Notes: generated from the letters alone by a model not told the origin. DNA of 28,547 nt from Bacillota bacterium (GCA_023412665.1 JAEZCA010000017.1:1-28547), one strand, 5' to 3'. Shown: positions 1 to 6,194, numbered from the stretch's first letter. Program-made: numbers and translations.

Positions 1-535
1 GCTTGTTGGCACCTGTCAAGGCAGTGTTGCCGGTCTGCTCAATGAGTATCTGCTCGGTCTTTGCAAGGACCTGAGTAATACCTTTCTCGCCAGGGTACAG
101 GGTATTGATAGCGTGAGCGTAAGCCCAGGTCTGCGCTGTTTCATTCTCCATATGTTTCAACAGCTCTGCGTAAAGGATCTCTTTCGTGCGCCCTGCAAGG
201 ATTGAATCACTAGACTGAGCGGCTCCCTGGTACTGAGCTATAAGCACCTGAAGGAAGGAAGCTATATTTGCAGGTATGTTATATGCTAGAGCATACTCCT
301 GCATTGCAGCTTTTCTTTCTACCATGATCAAAGCGTTCAGCTCTGTTATGTACTTGTCCTCAAGTGCTTCGAGCTGTGCTTTCAGATCATTGAACTGCTT
401 AGTAAGGTACTCATTATTGTACTTTGCACGTTCATCAATACCCATGTTTCTGAGCTTGTCCAGCTCCACTTGCAGCTTTGCAGCCTCTGCCTGGTAGCTG
501 CTGACCTTTGATTGAATAGTTGCTAAAATTCCCAT
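1..535 (-). CDS. Phage-like coiled-coil protein, 3' end beyond window
   Basis: Only the first 178 codons are present; the frame is still open at the left edge. The start is the ATG preceded by a strong GAGGAGA ribosome binding site. The first 70 residues (beginning MGILATIQSKVSSYQ) are rich in Glu, Lys, Gln and Leu with heptad-like spacing, so a coiled coil is likely. The rest is an Ala/Gln/Leu-rich, probably helical region. There is no signal peptide or membrane segment. It is the most downstream visible gene of the minus-strand phage-like operon and follows a small conserved phage gene by 13 bases. A scaffold, tail or other virion-assembly role would fit its position, but I recognise no family and assign no function. 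Confidence 0.8.
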   Translation of the reverse strand, partial: MGILATIQSKVSSYQAEAAKLQVELDKLRNMGIDERAKYNNEYLTKQFNDLKAQLEALEDKYITELNALIMVERKAAMQEYALAYNIPANIASFLQVLIAQYQGAAQSSDSILAGRTKEILYAELLKHMENETAQTWAYAHAINTLYPGEKGITQVLAKTEQILIEQTGNTALTGANK

Positions 536-548
536 AACTGATCTCTCC

Positions 549-803
549 TCATAATATTTTTATTATCTTGAATCCTGTAAGCCGTGCATTCTTCATATTG
601 TCAAGGCTTACCTTGCTCGTACGTTCCTCGAATAATCGCCGCTTTAAAGCATCCTCGGCGCTTAGTTGTCCCTGCCGATCTTGCATCTGCTTTAGCAGTA
701 CTATTTCTCTGGAATCATTTGTTTCATACTTACCGCCTACGAACCGGCATAGAGGCCGGTTGTTTTCTGCATCCCACACTATGCCGGTACCGTAGAAAAT
801 CAT
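549..803 (-). CDS. Small conserved phage protein, 84 aa
   Basis: This is a complete 84-residue protein with a GGAGG ribosome binding site seven bases before its ATG. The N-terminus (MIFYGTGIVWDAENN, then RPLCRF) resembles short proteins that recur in Firmicute prophages and phage-like elements, generally near structural genes. The N-terminal half looks like a small beta-rich module (FYGTGIVWD, RPLCRFVGGKYET) and the C-terminal half is basic and helical. It sits between a 42-residue gene and the coiled-coil gene at the window edge, all on one strand with gaps of about 13 bases, so it is very likely cotranscribed with them. The family resemblance is from memory of such proteins and the function is unknown. 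Confidence 0.75.
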   Translation of the reverse strand: MIFYGTGIVWDAENNRPLCRFVGGKYETNDSREIVLLKQMQDRQGQLSAEDALKRRLFEERTSKVSLDNMKNARLTGFKIIKIL

Positions 804-815
804 GGTATACCTCCG

Positions 816-944
816 TCACTCTGCTGGTGTTAGCAGCTCCTTAACTTCATTCAATAGTTGATTTGCTGTAGTCTGTAGTTCTTTCATATCATCTAGTAAG
901 TCAATTATCTTCTCCAGCTGTTCCGTTCTTCTTGCTTCACTCAT
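816..944 (-). CDS. Small helical protein, 42 aa
   Basis: This is a 42-residue open frame starting MSEARRTEQLEKIIDLL and ending at a TGA thirteen bases before the next gene. The sequence is almost entirely charged and leucine residues with heptad spacing (LEKIIDLLDDM, then LLNEVKELL), so a short coiled coil is the obvious reading. A modest purine-rich ribosome binding site (AAGGAAAAAGAG) lies upstream. It fills an otherwise empty gap in a tightly packed phage operon, which is the main reason for calling it. Small coiled-coil proteins of this kind are common in phage structural modules. No function can be assigned. Confidence 0.6.
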   Translation of the reverse strand: MSEARRTEQLEKIIDLLDDMKELQTTANQLLNEVKELLTPAE

Positions 945-965
945 GGAAAATCACTCTTTTTCCTT

Positions 966-1577
966 TTAGTATGCAGCCCCTATGGAAATTCTGCGCCAGT
1001 TCTTCCCGGTTATAGCATTGTCATCGATGCATATGTACAGGTATGAAGAATCAAACTTGACATCCCACTTCTCAGCGACAGTGCCGTTTACACCGCCCTT
1101 GAGAGCTGTATTACCTGCACCCCATGAAGCGTTATCTGCATCTGTAGCCACTGCTATACTGTTACCGACTGCACCGGCAACATCGGCAGTCACAACAACC
1201 GTGTCCCCAGTGCCATCAGTAGCAGTGACCGGTTCTATACCGCTTGCTGTTATGGCTGCAACAAGTGCAGTGACAGCCGCTGCAGCAGTAGCGCCGCCCG
1301 ATACATCAACAGCAATATTACCCTCTTCTACTCCGTCCCCTGTATCAAACTCATAGACATCATTGCCTATGGTAACGGTCTCACCGTCTGATACAGCACC
1401 GGACAAAGTAAGCGTGCCTGATGCATTTGCAGCATTTACTGGTGTACCTGCCGGAAAGATCAACTTAGAATCAATCTTTAGGTCTACTCCCATAGCAGCA
1501 GTAAAAATCCGCTCCAGTATGTCCCTCTGCTCCGGTTCATTCCAGGATAACGATCCAGGCCTTACTCCTTTAAACAT
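966..1577 (-). CDS. Phage virion-like protein with Thr/Val/Gly-rich beta domain
   Basis: This 203-residue protein has three parts. Residues 1-50 are an N-terminal region (MFKGVRPGSLSWNEPEQRD) ending in GTPVNAAN. Residues 52 to about 160 are a low-complexity domain rich in Ala, Gly, Thr and Val with the pattern GTLTLSG, DGETVTIGNDVYEFDT, GNIAVDVSG, AVGNSIAVA. A C-terminal segment (EKWDVKFDSSYLYICIDD, NWRRISIG) closes it. The middle pattern is familiar from phage and prophage virion proteins such as tail, sheath or head-fibre proteins, where it seems to act as an exchangeable beta-rich decoration domain. The domain reads like an insertion into a smaller protein. The start has an AAAGGGTGAT ribosome binding site. 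A structural or decoration role is inferred from pattern and position in a phage operon downstream of terS. Confidence 0.75.
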   Translation of the reverse strand: MFKGVRPGSLSWNEPEQRDILERIFTAAMGVDLKIDSKLIFPAGTPVNAANASGTLTLSGAVSDGETVTIGNDVYEFDTGDGVEEGNIAVDVSGGATAAAAVTALVAAITASGIEPVTATDGTGDTVVVTADVAGAVGNSIAVATDADNASWGAGNTALKGGVNGTVAEKWDVKFDSSYLYICIDDNAITGKNWRRISIGAAY

Positions 1578-1608
1578 AATACAATCACCCTTTCAAAATT
1601 TTGCTCCG

Positions 1609-1668
1609 TTAGAAGTCATCATCACAGCCATTGGTATCCTTGCCCTTCGGTTTCTTTGTTCTAGCCAT
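1609..1668 (-). CDS. Possible 19-residue phage peptide
   Basis: A very short frame reads MARTKKPKGKDTNGCDDDF and is preceded by AAAGGAG at good spacing. An in-frame ATG two codons further upstream is an alternative start. It lies in the 130-base gap between terS and the virion-like gene, on the same strand. The strongly basic N-terminus and acidic C-terminus make the composition distinctive. Its length gives little statistical support, so it is a candidate only. Confidence 0.3.
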   Translation of the reverse strand: MARTKKPKGKDTNGCDDDF

Positions 1669-1710
1669 AGCCATCACTCCTTTATTAATCAGCTCTTGAG
1701 CTGTTGCTGT

Positions 1711-2220
1711 TTATTCCTCTGAGTCTGAGCCTACATCATCAACGATTTTCACGGCCAGCGCTCCCATAAGGTTTACATTGTCCTTGAACATATTGAAGTG
1801 CTTACCCAGCAACTCCAGTGCCCTGATCTTGTCATAGAGCTTAACTTCCCTCTCAATTATGTATCCGTCCTGTGTTGGTATCCGTTTGACCCTTATGGAC
1901 TGTATAGCGGCTGTATCATCCCTTGATGCTGTCCCATCTTTTACAGAAGCTTCATCCAGATTAACCACATCAGATATGTTACAGAACGCTATCCTTGCCA
2001 GCTCCCGGAGAATGATATCCTGGCTGATGCCTGTCCGCTTTGACCGCTCAGCCATTGCCTTATCAATAGCTGATTTGATGTTTTCTCTCGCTAGGTTCTG
2101 ATCTGCCTGCTGCTTTGCTGACTTTGTGCTGTACCCTGCCCTTATCGCCGCCTGGGTACCGTTCAGATCGATGAGGTATTCCTCAACAAATCGCCGTTGC
2201 CTTGCTGTCAGTTTCTTCAT
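1711..2220 (-). CDS. terS: Phage terminase small subunit (Terminase_2-like)
   Basis: This 169-residue protein begins MKKLTARQRRFVEEYLIDLN, followed by GTQAAIRAGYSTKSAKQQ. This is the hallmark N-terminal helix-turn-helix of the terminase small subunits that bind phage DNA at the packaging start site. The central region (ISQDIILRELARIAF, later LYDKIRALELLGKHFNMF) matches the family's usual oligomerisation region. I chose the third in-frame ATG because AAAGGA sits eight bases upstream; two earlier in-frame ATGs would add six residues. The gene overlaps the 3' end of the upstream HTH gene, suggesting translational coupling. Oddly, no large terminase subunit follows. The next genes are a 19-residue frame and a virion-like protein, whereas complete phages normally place terL directly after terS. 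Confidence 0.88.
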   Translation of the reverse strand: MKKLTARQRRFVEEYLIDLNGTQAAIRAGYSTKSAKQQADQNLARENIKSAIDKAMAERSKRTGISQDIILRELARIAFCNISDVVNLDEASVKDGTASRDDTAAIQSIRVKRIPTQDGYIIEREVKLYDKIRALELLGKHFNMFKDNVNLMGALAVKIVDDVGSDSEE

Positions 2221-2746
2221 TCTGACCATTCCTTTCAATCTCTGTTTTTCGCATTGCCTCCAGGAAGTCTTTGCTCTTTAAGTACCTAGCTATGCTGAGT
2301 ATACTTACTCCACAATCAGCGGCCATTTCTTGTACTGTTTTTCCTTCCTTGAAACCCCGAACCATTGTATTAATAATGATCTGCCTCTCAAACTTCCTTG
2401 TGTTTTCATAACTTGCCTGTATCTCTTCTTTTAAAATCTCTCGCCTGTATCGCTGCATATTTCTACACAATCGAGACTCACTAATATCCAGCAAATAGCT
2501 TAAGTCCCTTAGCTTGAATCCCTCAGTTTGGAGCTCGATACAGTCTTTAATATCATCCTGAGGTACTGTTAATTTAGTTTGCGTAGGTTTAGGCCTTCTG
2601 CCTGTTATTACTGCCCAGAATGCTTGCTCAGGTGTAATCTCATCCGGATAAGCTATTGCAATTAGTAATGCGTTGTAGTTAAGCTCTAATGCTCTACCAC
2701 TTCTCGGAAAGCAGTACAGGTTTAAATAGCTTGTAGTTGCTGCCAT
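2183..2746 (-). CDS. Phage protein with two helix-turn-helix segments
   Basis: This protein of about 187 residues starts MAATTSYLNLYCF. I chose this ATG because GGGAGTG lies eight bases upstream and the preceding gene ends 17 bases before it; the longer open frame upstream overlaps that gene and is unlikely to be used. Two DNA-binding-like segments are visible: FKLRDLSYLLDISESRLCRN in the middle and VQEMAADCGVSILSIARYL near the C-terminus. Both have the helix-turn-helix spacing of sigma or transposase-like domains. A region around PDEITPEQAFWAVITGRRPK precedes them. It directly precedes and overlaps terS. Regulation of packaging genes or an accessory packaging role is plausible, but no named family is recognised. 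Confidence 0.75.
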   Translation of the reverse strand: MAATTSYLNLYCFPRSGRALELNYNALLIAIAYPDEITPEQAFWAVITGRRPKPTQTKLTVPQDDIKDCIELQTEGFKLRDLSYLLDISESRLCRNMQRYRREILKEEIQASYENTRKFERQIIINTMVRGFKEGKTVQEMAADCGVSILSIARYLKSKDFLEAMRKTEIERNGQNEETDSKATAIC

Positions 2747-2762
2747 CCATATCACTCCCATG

Positions 2763-3164
2763 CTATAATAAATACGGAGTGCTGCTGCTCTCGCCGGTTT
2801 CAACCGACTTTTTTTCTGGCCTGGTGTAGATAACTCGCCGGTGCGCTTCCAGGTACTTCTCGGCATCGTCAAGCGCCTTTTGGTTTTTCTCAATGGCTTC
2901 CTGCATGTCGGCTATCCTTGCCTCAAGCGCTTTTACTGTACTTTCATCGAAGCTATCCCACAGTCCAGAGGCCTTACCATCTTCAAGCCTTTTTATTATG
3001 TCTGAGGCTATCTCTATAACTTCCTGACTGTTATCAAGCTGTACCCCATTCATGCGAGTTATAGAAGGCTCAAGGCTTATAGATAAAACATTTTCCGGCA
3101 CATCATCACCAGAAAGCTGATAGAAAATACTTACTTGCCTAAGCATAACGGACCTTTTCTTCAT
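2763..3164 (-). CDS. Phage-like hypothetical protein with C-terminal coiled coil
   Basis: This 133-residue protein begins MKKRSVMLRQVSIFYQLSG with AGGGGAG upstream. The first half looks like a small alpha/beta domain (VLSISLEPSITRMNGVQ). Residues around 70-115 (STVKALEARIADMQEAIE, then KNQKALDDAEKYLEAHRR) form a clear coiled coil. The tail (RPEKKSVETGESSS) is probably disordered. It is the first gene after a 272-base leader with its own candidate promoter and starts the block leading to terS. I do not recognise the family. Small proteins that modify helper-phage packaging occur at this position in some phage satellites, but nothing in the sequence itself supports that function. Confidence 0.7.
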   Translation of the reverse strand: MKKRSVMLRQVSIFYQLSGDDVPENVLSISLEPSITRMNGVQLDNSQEVIEIASDIIKRLEDGKASGLWDSFDESTVKALEARIADMQEAIEKNQKALDDAEKYLEAHRRVIYTRPEKKSVETGESSSTPYLL

Positions 3165-3436
3165 AGTTTTTCACACTCCCCTGCCGATTCAATATCTATC
3201 CTAAACGCTTATATCAAGCGGCTTTTGCTTTGTAACTCCTGAGTTCTAATCAGGAGCTCACAGACTCCTATATAGACCGAAAGTCATGTTTTGTCATGTT
3301 GTTTTGGTTTTAAGGTCTCCACTTTTCTAATCAAAAGTGGAAAAAGTGGAAAAAGTGAGGTGTTTCTTATAACTTTTCTTTTTTTTCTCTCATGTGAAAG
3401 TTTAAGAAAAAGAGGTAAAAATTCCACTTTCTCCAC
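3165..3436 (-). promoter_or_regulatory. Leader with candidate mid-element promoter and operator-like repeats
   Basis: This 272-base gap holds no gene. On the minus strand an ATGACA box (3292-3297) lies 17 bases from TATATA (3269-3274), a plausible promoter for the downstream block. Two copies of GTCATGTT, ten bases apart (3283-3290 and 3293-3300, plus strand), overlap its -35 region and look like a regulator site. A perfect 7-bp hairpin, CTCCTGA with a 7-base loop (3236-3256), lies in the untranslated leader. It lacks a U-run, so it is not an obvious terminator. Confidence 0.45.
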
Positions 3437-3437
3437 T
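3319..3437. repeat. CCACTTT / AAAGTGG motif cluster
   Basis: The heptamer CCACTTT or its complement AAAGTGG occurs at 3319-3325, 3334-3340, 3343-3349 and 3424-3430. Partial copies lie at 3352-3358 and 3433-3437. The first two form an inverted repeat with a 6-base loop. The stretch is AT-rich and sits immediately downstream of the helicase gene. It could be a terminator, or an iteron-like replication origin recognised by the adjacent initiator/helicase. The sequence alone does not decide between them. Confidence 0.4.
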
Positions 3438-5077
3438 CATTTAATCCTTTCTAGTGAATCTTTCTGTGTAATACCATAAAAATATAGGTTTCCAGCTGTA
3501 CCCTTACGCTTCTGGAACCCACGTTCTTCCATTGAAGATGTGAACACTTTACGTGCCAGTTCTGGCTCACTATTATTCATGCACCATATTGTGTACGCTG
3601 CATAAAGCTCGCCGCAGAGGATCTTGCTCTTTGCATCTCTCACCATGCAATCATCAAGAAAGTCTCGCAGGGTATCCTGATCGTCCCTATACCTTCCTGT
3701 CCACTGCTTAACAATCTGTGGACTCTCCAGCCCTTCCTGTTGCCATAATGAACATCCCTCAACGGCCCAGTTCAAGATGCCCGGAAGCTCAGCTTTAAGC
3801 TTTGTCAATAACTTTTTATCACGCTTCTCTTCCGGAATAGTTACAGTGAATGGTATCACTCTAATTCGCCGCCATATACCCTCGTCTGTCCCAGCAATCT
3901 GTGGAAGGTGATTAGTTACAAGCATAATTTTCGCATGGTTAGTGAACTCTTCAGAATCTTTATATAATCCGCGGCCTGTGACTGTATCGCCGCCGGTCAG
4001 TATCTTTATCAAACCCTCTGACAGTTTTGCTCCACGTTCCGGCTCTCCTGTGATCGCCAGTCTTGCTCCACGGAGTCTCACAATCTCGGAGGCCATACCA
4101 CTTGCACGAGACAGTAAAGCTTCAACTGGAACCGTGACTGCATATTCAGCCATGAGCGTTTTTATTGTTTCGATGAAAGTGCTTTTACCGTTTGCACCGG
4201 TTCCATACAAAATAAAGATGCACTGTTCTTCAGTACTGCCGGTCAAAGCATATCCAATGGCCTTTTGAATATAGTTTTGCAGCTCTTTATCTCCGTTTGT
4301 AACCTGCTCCATAAATTTCATAAAAGCTGGTGCCAAAGCGCCAGGTTTGTACTCCACAGGAGTAATTTTGGTAAGGTAGAAGTCGGCTCTATGCGGTAAA
4401 AGATCATTGTTGTAAAGATCAAGAACACCGTTCCTAAGGTTTAAAAGCCCCGGCTCAGTGTCAAATTCAGCAATGCTTTTCGACATACCCGGTTCTGACT
4501 TGACAAGTGCCTCCATAGCTTTAATTCGAGCATGGCTCTCATTTTTTAGAAAATGCTTAAGCAAGGCATTACGCTTGTCCTCGTCCTTGATCTGGAAAGC
4601 TTTTAAGTGCATTTGACGAGTCCAGTTTTTGAAGCCATGTATAAGCTTGCCTGAGTTGTCAGGCTTCCACCGATCCACAGCATAAAGGAAATTCTGCTTA
4701 TTTTCGGGAATGTACAGAAATTTACTTATAATGGTCTCGGCATATGCCTCGGCATTTCCTGAGTCTGTACATTCGAATGACTCGAAGATTTTTTCAATAT
4801 CCTCATCTTCAGTGCTCACAAGCTGATTAATCAGCTCTACAATTTCTGACCACTCGCCCGGTGTTACTGTGGCAGGAATTTTCATGGCAAAAGTGGCAAA
4901 GGCATAATCGAACTTTTCTTTATCAAGCAGATCAGCTTCGTTGATCACCACATCACCATTAGAAGTTTTGAAAAAGTAAACCTTCTCATCATCGGCCTCA
5001 TCAGCTATATTTATTACGTTTTCTACATTAATTTTGAGCTTCGCATTAAGCTCCTTGAGTGCTTTCAAACGCTGCAT
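3437..5077 (-). CDS. D5/P4-type phage replication SF3 helicase (DnaA-like initiator role)
   Basis: This 546-residue protein belongs to the phage/plasmid P4-D5 family that drives replication of phages, plasmids and phage satellites. A D5_N-like region spans about residues 155-260 (TEPGLLNLRNGVLDLYNND is typical). The superfamily 3 helicase core follows: Walker A YGTGANGKST at 291-300, an acidic motif ARLAITGEPE at 338-347, motif C KIMLVTNHLP at 383-392, and the arginine finger in WRRIRVIPF at 402-410. The N-terminal 150 residues are short and show no recognisable catalytic primase motifs, so this may be a helicase/initiator rather than a full primase-helicase. The start follows GAGGGGC and comes 18 bases after the excisionase-like gene, implying one operon. 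The downstream repeat cluster may be its origin. Confidence 0.9.
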   Translation of the reverse strand: MQRLKALKELNAKLKINVENVINIADEADDEKVYFFKTSNGDVVINEADLLDKEKFDYAFATFAMKIPATVTPGEWSEIVELINQLVSTEDEDIEKIFESFECTDSGNAEAYAETIISKFLYIPENKQNFLYAVDRWKPDNSGKLIHGFKNWTRQMHLKAFQIKDEDKRNALLKHFLKNESHARIKAMEALVKSEPGMSKSIAEFDTEPGLLNLRNGVLDLYNNDLLPHRADFYLTKITPVEYKPGALAPAFMKFMEQVTNGDKELQNYIQKAIGYALTGSTEEQCIFILYGTGANGKSTFIETIKTLMAEYAVTVPVEALLSRASGMASEIVRLRGARLAITGEPERGAKLSEGLIKILTGGDTVTGRGLYKDSEEFTNHAKIMLVTNHLPQIAGTDEGIWRRIRVIPFTVTIPEEKRDKKLLTKLKAELPGILNWAVEGCSLWQQEGLESPQIVKQWTGRYRDDQDTLRDFLDDCMVRDAKSKILCGELYAAYTIWCMNNSEPELARKVFTSSMEERGFQKRKGTAGNLYFYGITQKDSLERIK

Positions 5078-5095
5078 TATAAACGCCCCTCTGTC

Positions 5096-5296
5096 CTATA
5101 TTGCTACCGATTGCTTTTCAAGATTCTCCATCCATAAATCCAGGCTATCCTTGAAAAATGCTACTGGCGATCTTTCTCCAGTACCAATACGAACATGCGG
5201 TATCTGTTTATTGCGAACCATGCGCATCAGTGTAGCATAAGAAACACCGATATACTTTGCGGCTTCCTGAGCCTCAATTCTGACTCTCGAACTCAT
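5096..5296 (-). CDS. Excisionase-family helix-turn-helix protein
   Basis: This 66-residue protein begins MSSRVRIEAQEAAKYIGVSY and continues LMRMVRNKQIPHVRIGTGER and PVAFFKDSLDLWME. This is the winged-helix pattern of the small excisionase/MerR-like HTH_17 family. I chose the internal ATG because AAGGAGG lies seven bases upstream; the longer frame begins inside a hairpin. Such proteins either promote excision of an integrated element or act as local transcription regulators. It is the first gene of the helicase operon, driven by a strong promoter at 5461-5489 through a leader with two hairpins. No integrase lies between it and the nearby tRNA genes, so a partner integrase would have to be off the left edge. 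Confidence 0.85.
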   Translation of the reverse strand: MSSRVRIEAQEAAKYIGVSYATLMRMVRNKQIPHVRIGTGERSPVAFFKDSLDLWMENLEKQSVAI

Positions 5297-5320
5297 TAAA
5301 ATTCCTCCTTTTTTGCAAAT

Positions 5321-5367
5321 AAAAAAGCCTAACAAATACACTTAGAATTTAGTGTTATTCGTTAGGC
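5321..5367 (-). terminator. Terminator or attenuator in the excisionase-helicase leader
   Basis: On the minus strand GCCTAAC...GTTAGGC closes a stem of about 16 bp, with one mismatch and one bulge, around an 8-base loop. TTTTTT follows directly. It has the form of an intrinsic terminator but stands between the operon promoter and the first gene, only 25 bases before the start codon. It would therefore attenuate the operon unless relieved. Confidence 0.7.
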
Positions 5368-5385
5368 TCTTATTGCGGGTTAATT

Positions 5386-5419
5386 CCAAGAAAAAGGACT
5401 TTTATTAGTCCGGTCTTGG
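5386..5419 (-). other. Upstream leader hairpin
   Basis: CCAAGA with TCTTGG and, nested inside, GGACT with AGTCC form a two-step stem with a 7-base apical loop. It lies between the promoter and the leader terminator on the minus-strand transcript. The sequence does not pair obviously with the terminator stem, so whether it is an antiterminator, protein-binding site or independent structure is unknown. It does not carry the conserved T-box sequence. Confidence 0.5.
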
Positions 5420-5460
5420 GTACCGTTGGCCAATGCTTATTCAATTTGTTTACTGATATA

Positions 5461-5489
5461 AGTCTATCAAATCTATCAATTTATGTCAA
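5461..5489 (-). promoter_or_regulatory. Sigma-A-type promoter of the excisionase-helicase operon
   Basis: On the minus strand a perfect TTGACA (5484-5489) is separated by 17 bases from TAGACT (5461-5466). The resulting leader is about 155 bases long. The spacer and flanks contain GATAGATTTGATAGA-type direct repeats that could bind a regulator. There is no gene between here and tRNA-Ser. Confidence 0.75.
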
Positions 5490-5584
5490 TAGTTCGCAAC
5501 TAATAAATAGATTTTCAAAAAAATTGGTAGAACCGATGAAAATAGTTATCCTGTCTAAAATCTGTCTATTTCACATCAGTATAA

Positions 5585-5624
5585 ACAAAAACCACCTCCA
5601 AGAAAATCCTTGAAAGTGGCTTTT
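5585..5624 (-). terminator. Terminator of the tRNA-Ser pair
   Basis: On the minus strand, directly after the tRNA CCA end, GCCACTTTCAAG pairs with CTTGGAGGTGGT in RNA over 12 bp including G-U pairs. UUUUU follows. It ends the short tRNA transcription unit before the phage-like element begins. Confidence 0.7.
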
Positions 5625-5625
5625 G

Positions 5626-5717
5626 TGGCGGAGAAGTGGGGATTCGAACCCCAGCTAGAGTTGCCCCTACTAACGGTTTAGCAAACCGTCCCCTTCGACC
5701 TGCTTGGGTACTTCTCC
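5626..5717 (-). tRNA. tRNA-Ser(GCT)
   Basis: This is a class II tRNA with a 7-bp acceptor stem GGAGAAG/CTTCTCC, an encoded CCA end, the T-arm sequence GGTTCGAATCC and a long variable arm. The anticodon loop TTTGCTAA carries GCT, reading AGC/AGU serine codons. It is cotranscribed with the second serine tRNA. Its 3' end faces the phage-like element, so it is a candidate attachment site for tyrosine-integrase insertion. No second att copy is visible. Confidence 0.96.
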
Positions 5718-5757
5718 AAATCGATTAATTCTGCAAAGTATTTAATTGGTACTGCAG

Positions 5758-5848
5758 TGGCGGAGAGAGTGAGATTCGAACTCACGGTAGCCTCACGACT
5801 ACGCCGGTTTTCAAGACCGGTGCCTTAAACCAACTCGACCATCTCTCC
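5758..5848 (-). tRNA. tRNA-Ser(TGA)
   Basis: This is a class II tRNA with acceptor stem GGAGAGA/TCTCTCC, an encoded CCA end, a long variable arm, and an anticodon loop CTTGAAAA giving TGA (UCN serine codons). It is first in a two-tRNA unit, followed 40 bases later by tRNA-Ser(GCT). Together the pair reads all six serine codons except where wobble is limited. Confidence 0.96.
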
Positions 5849-5874
5849 ATATCTTCAATCGAGCGACGTAGTAT

Positions 5875-5903
5875 ATTCTACTATATGCCAGGTGCTTTGT
5901 CAA
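5875..5903 (-). promoter_or_regulatory. Strong promoter for the tRNA-Ser pair
   Basis: On the minus strand TTGACA (5898-5903) is followed after 17 bases by TAGAAT (5875-5880), about 20 bases before the first tRNA. This is near-consensus, as expected for stable RNA genes. Confidence 0.85.
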
Positions 5904-5921
5904 CACCGTTAGACTAACACA

Positions 5922-6061
5922 TTATGCCACTATCGGTGCTGTTTTTTCGTCGCTATTTATTCTCTCCCTCAGTCTGTAAATAACCCAAAAGCGTTTATGG
6001 GCAAGCTCTGCCGCACCCTGCCTCACATCGATATTTCTCGCTCTGAGTCCTCATTCTCCAT
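5922..6061 (-). pseudogene. Possible frameshifted remnant of a small gene
   Basis: The 5904-6278 gap contains no intact gene. On the minus strand one frame reads MENEDSERE and then stops. A neighbouring frame continues naturally as NIDVRQGAAELAHKRFWVI followed by YRLRERINSDEKTAPIVA and a stop just before the tRNA promoter. Joined by a one- or two-base slip, the two pieces would form a charged protein of about 45 residues. The family is not recognised and chance cannot be excluded. Confidence 0.3.
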
Positions 6062-6102
6062 CTGGATGGTGCCCTCAAACTGTTAATTAACAAAATAGCT
6101 GC

Positions 6103-6194
6103 ATATAACGAGGCGAATAATGTTCCCCGCCTCGTTGAAACGCTCAGGGGTAAGAAAAATTTTCTACAATCGAAAATTTGTCTTTGAACGATGC
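6103..6194 (-). repeat. Intergenic hairpin repeat, copy C (short form)
   Basis: This copy matches the copy at 7046-7229 in inverted orientation. Both share CATCGTT, the AAGAAAAATTTTC-type hairpin arm, TTTCAACGAGGCGGG, and the end ATTNTTCGCCTCGTTATA. Over about 62 bases the two are roughly 90% identical. Copy C lacks about 80 internal bases (the second palindrome and the CCCGCCACC stem). It also forms a CGAGGCG...CGCCTCG stem. It lies downstream of the coiled-coil/TPR gene. Confidence 0.75.

Noticed and set aside
982..1722. Long plus-strand open frames opposite the virion-like gene
   Set aside because: They mirror the minus-strand gene, whose low-complexity Ala/Thr/Val codons leave the complement open. 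They lack ribosome binding sites and protein-like patterns.
2747..2893. Extended N-terminus of the HTH gene
   Set aside because: The extra 49 codons overlap the upstream gene almost completely. A good ribosome binding site supports the shorter start 17 bases after that gene.
5386..5419. T-box riboswitch before the excisionase gene
   Set aside because: The conserved T-box sequence and a specifier loop are absent, and the downstream genes have no link to amino-acid metabolism.
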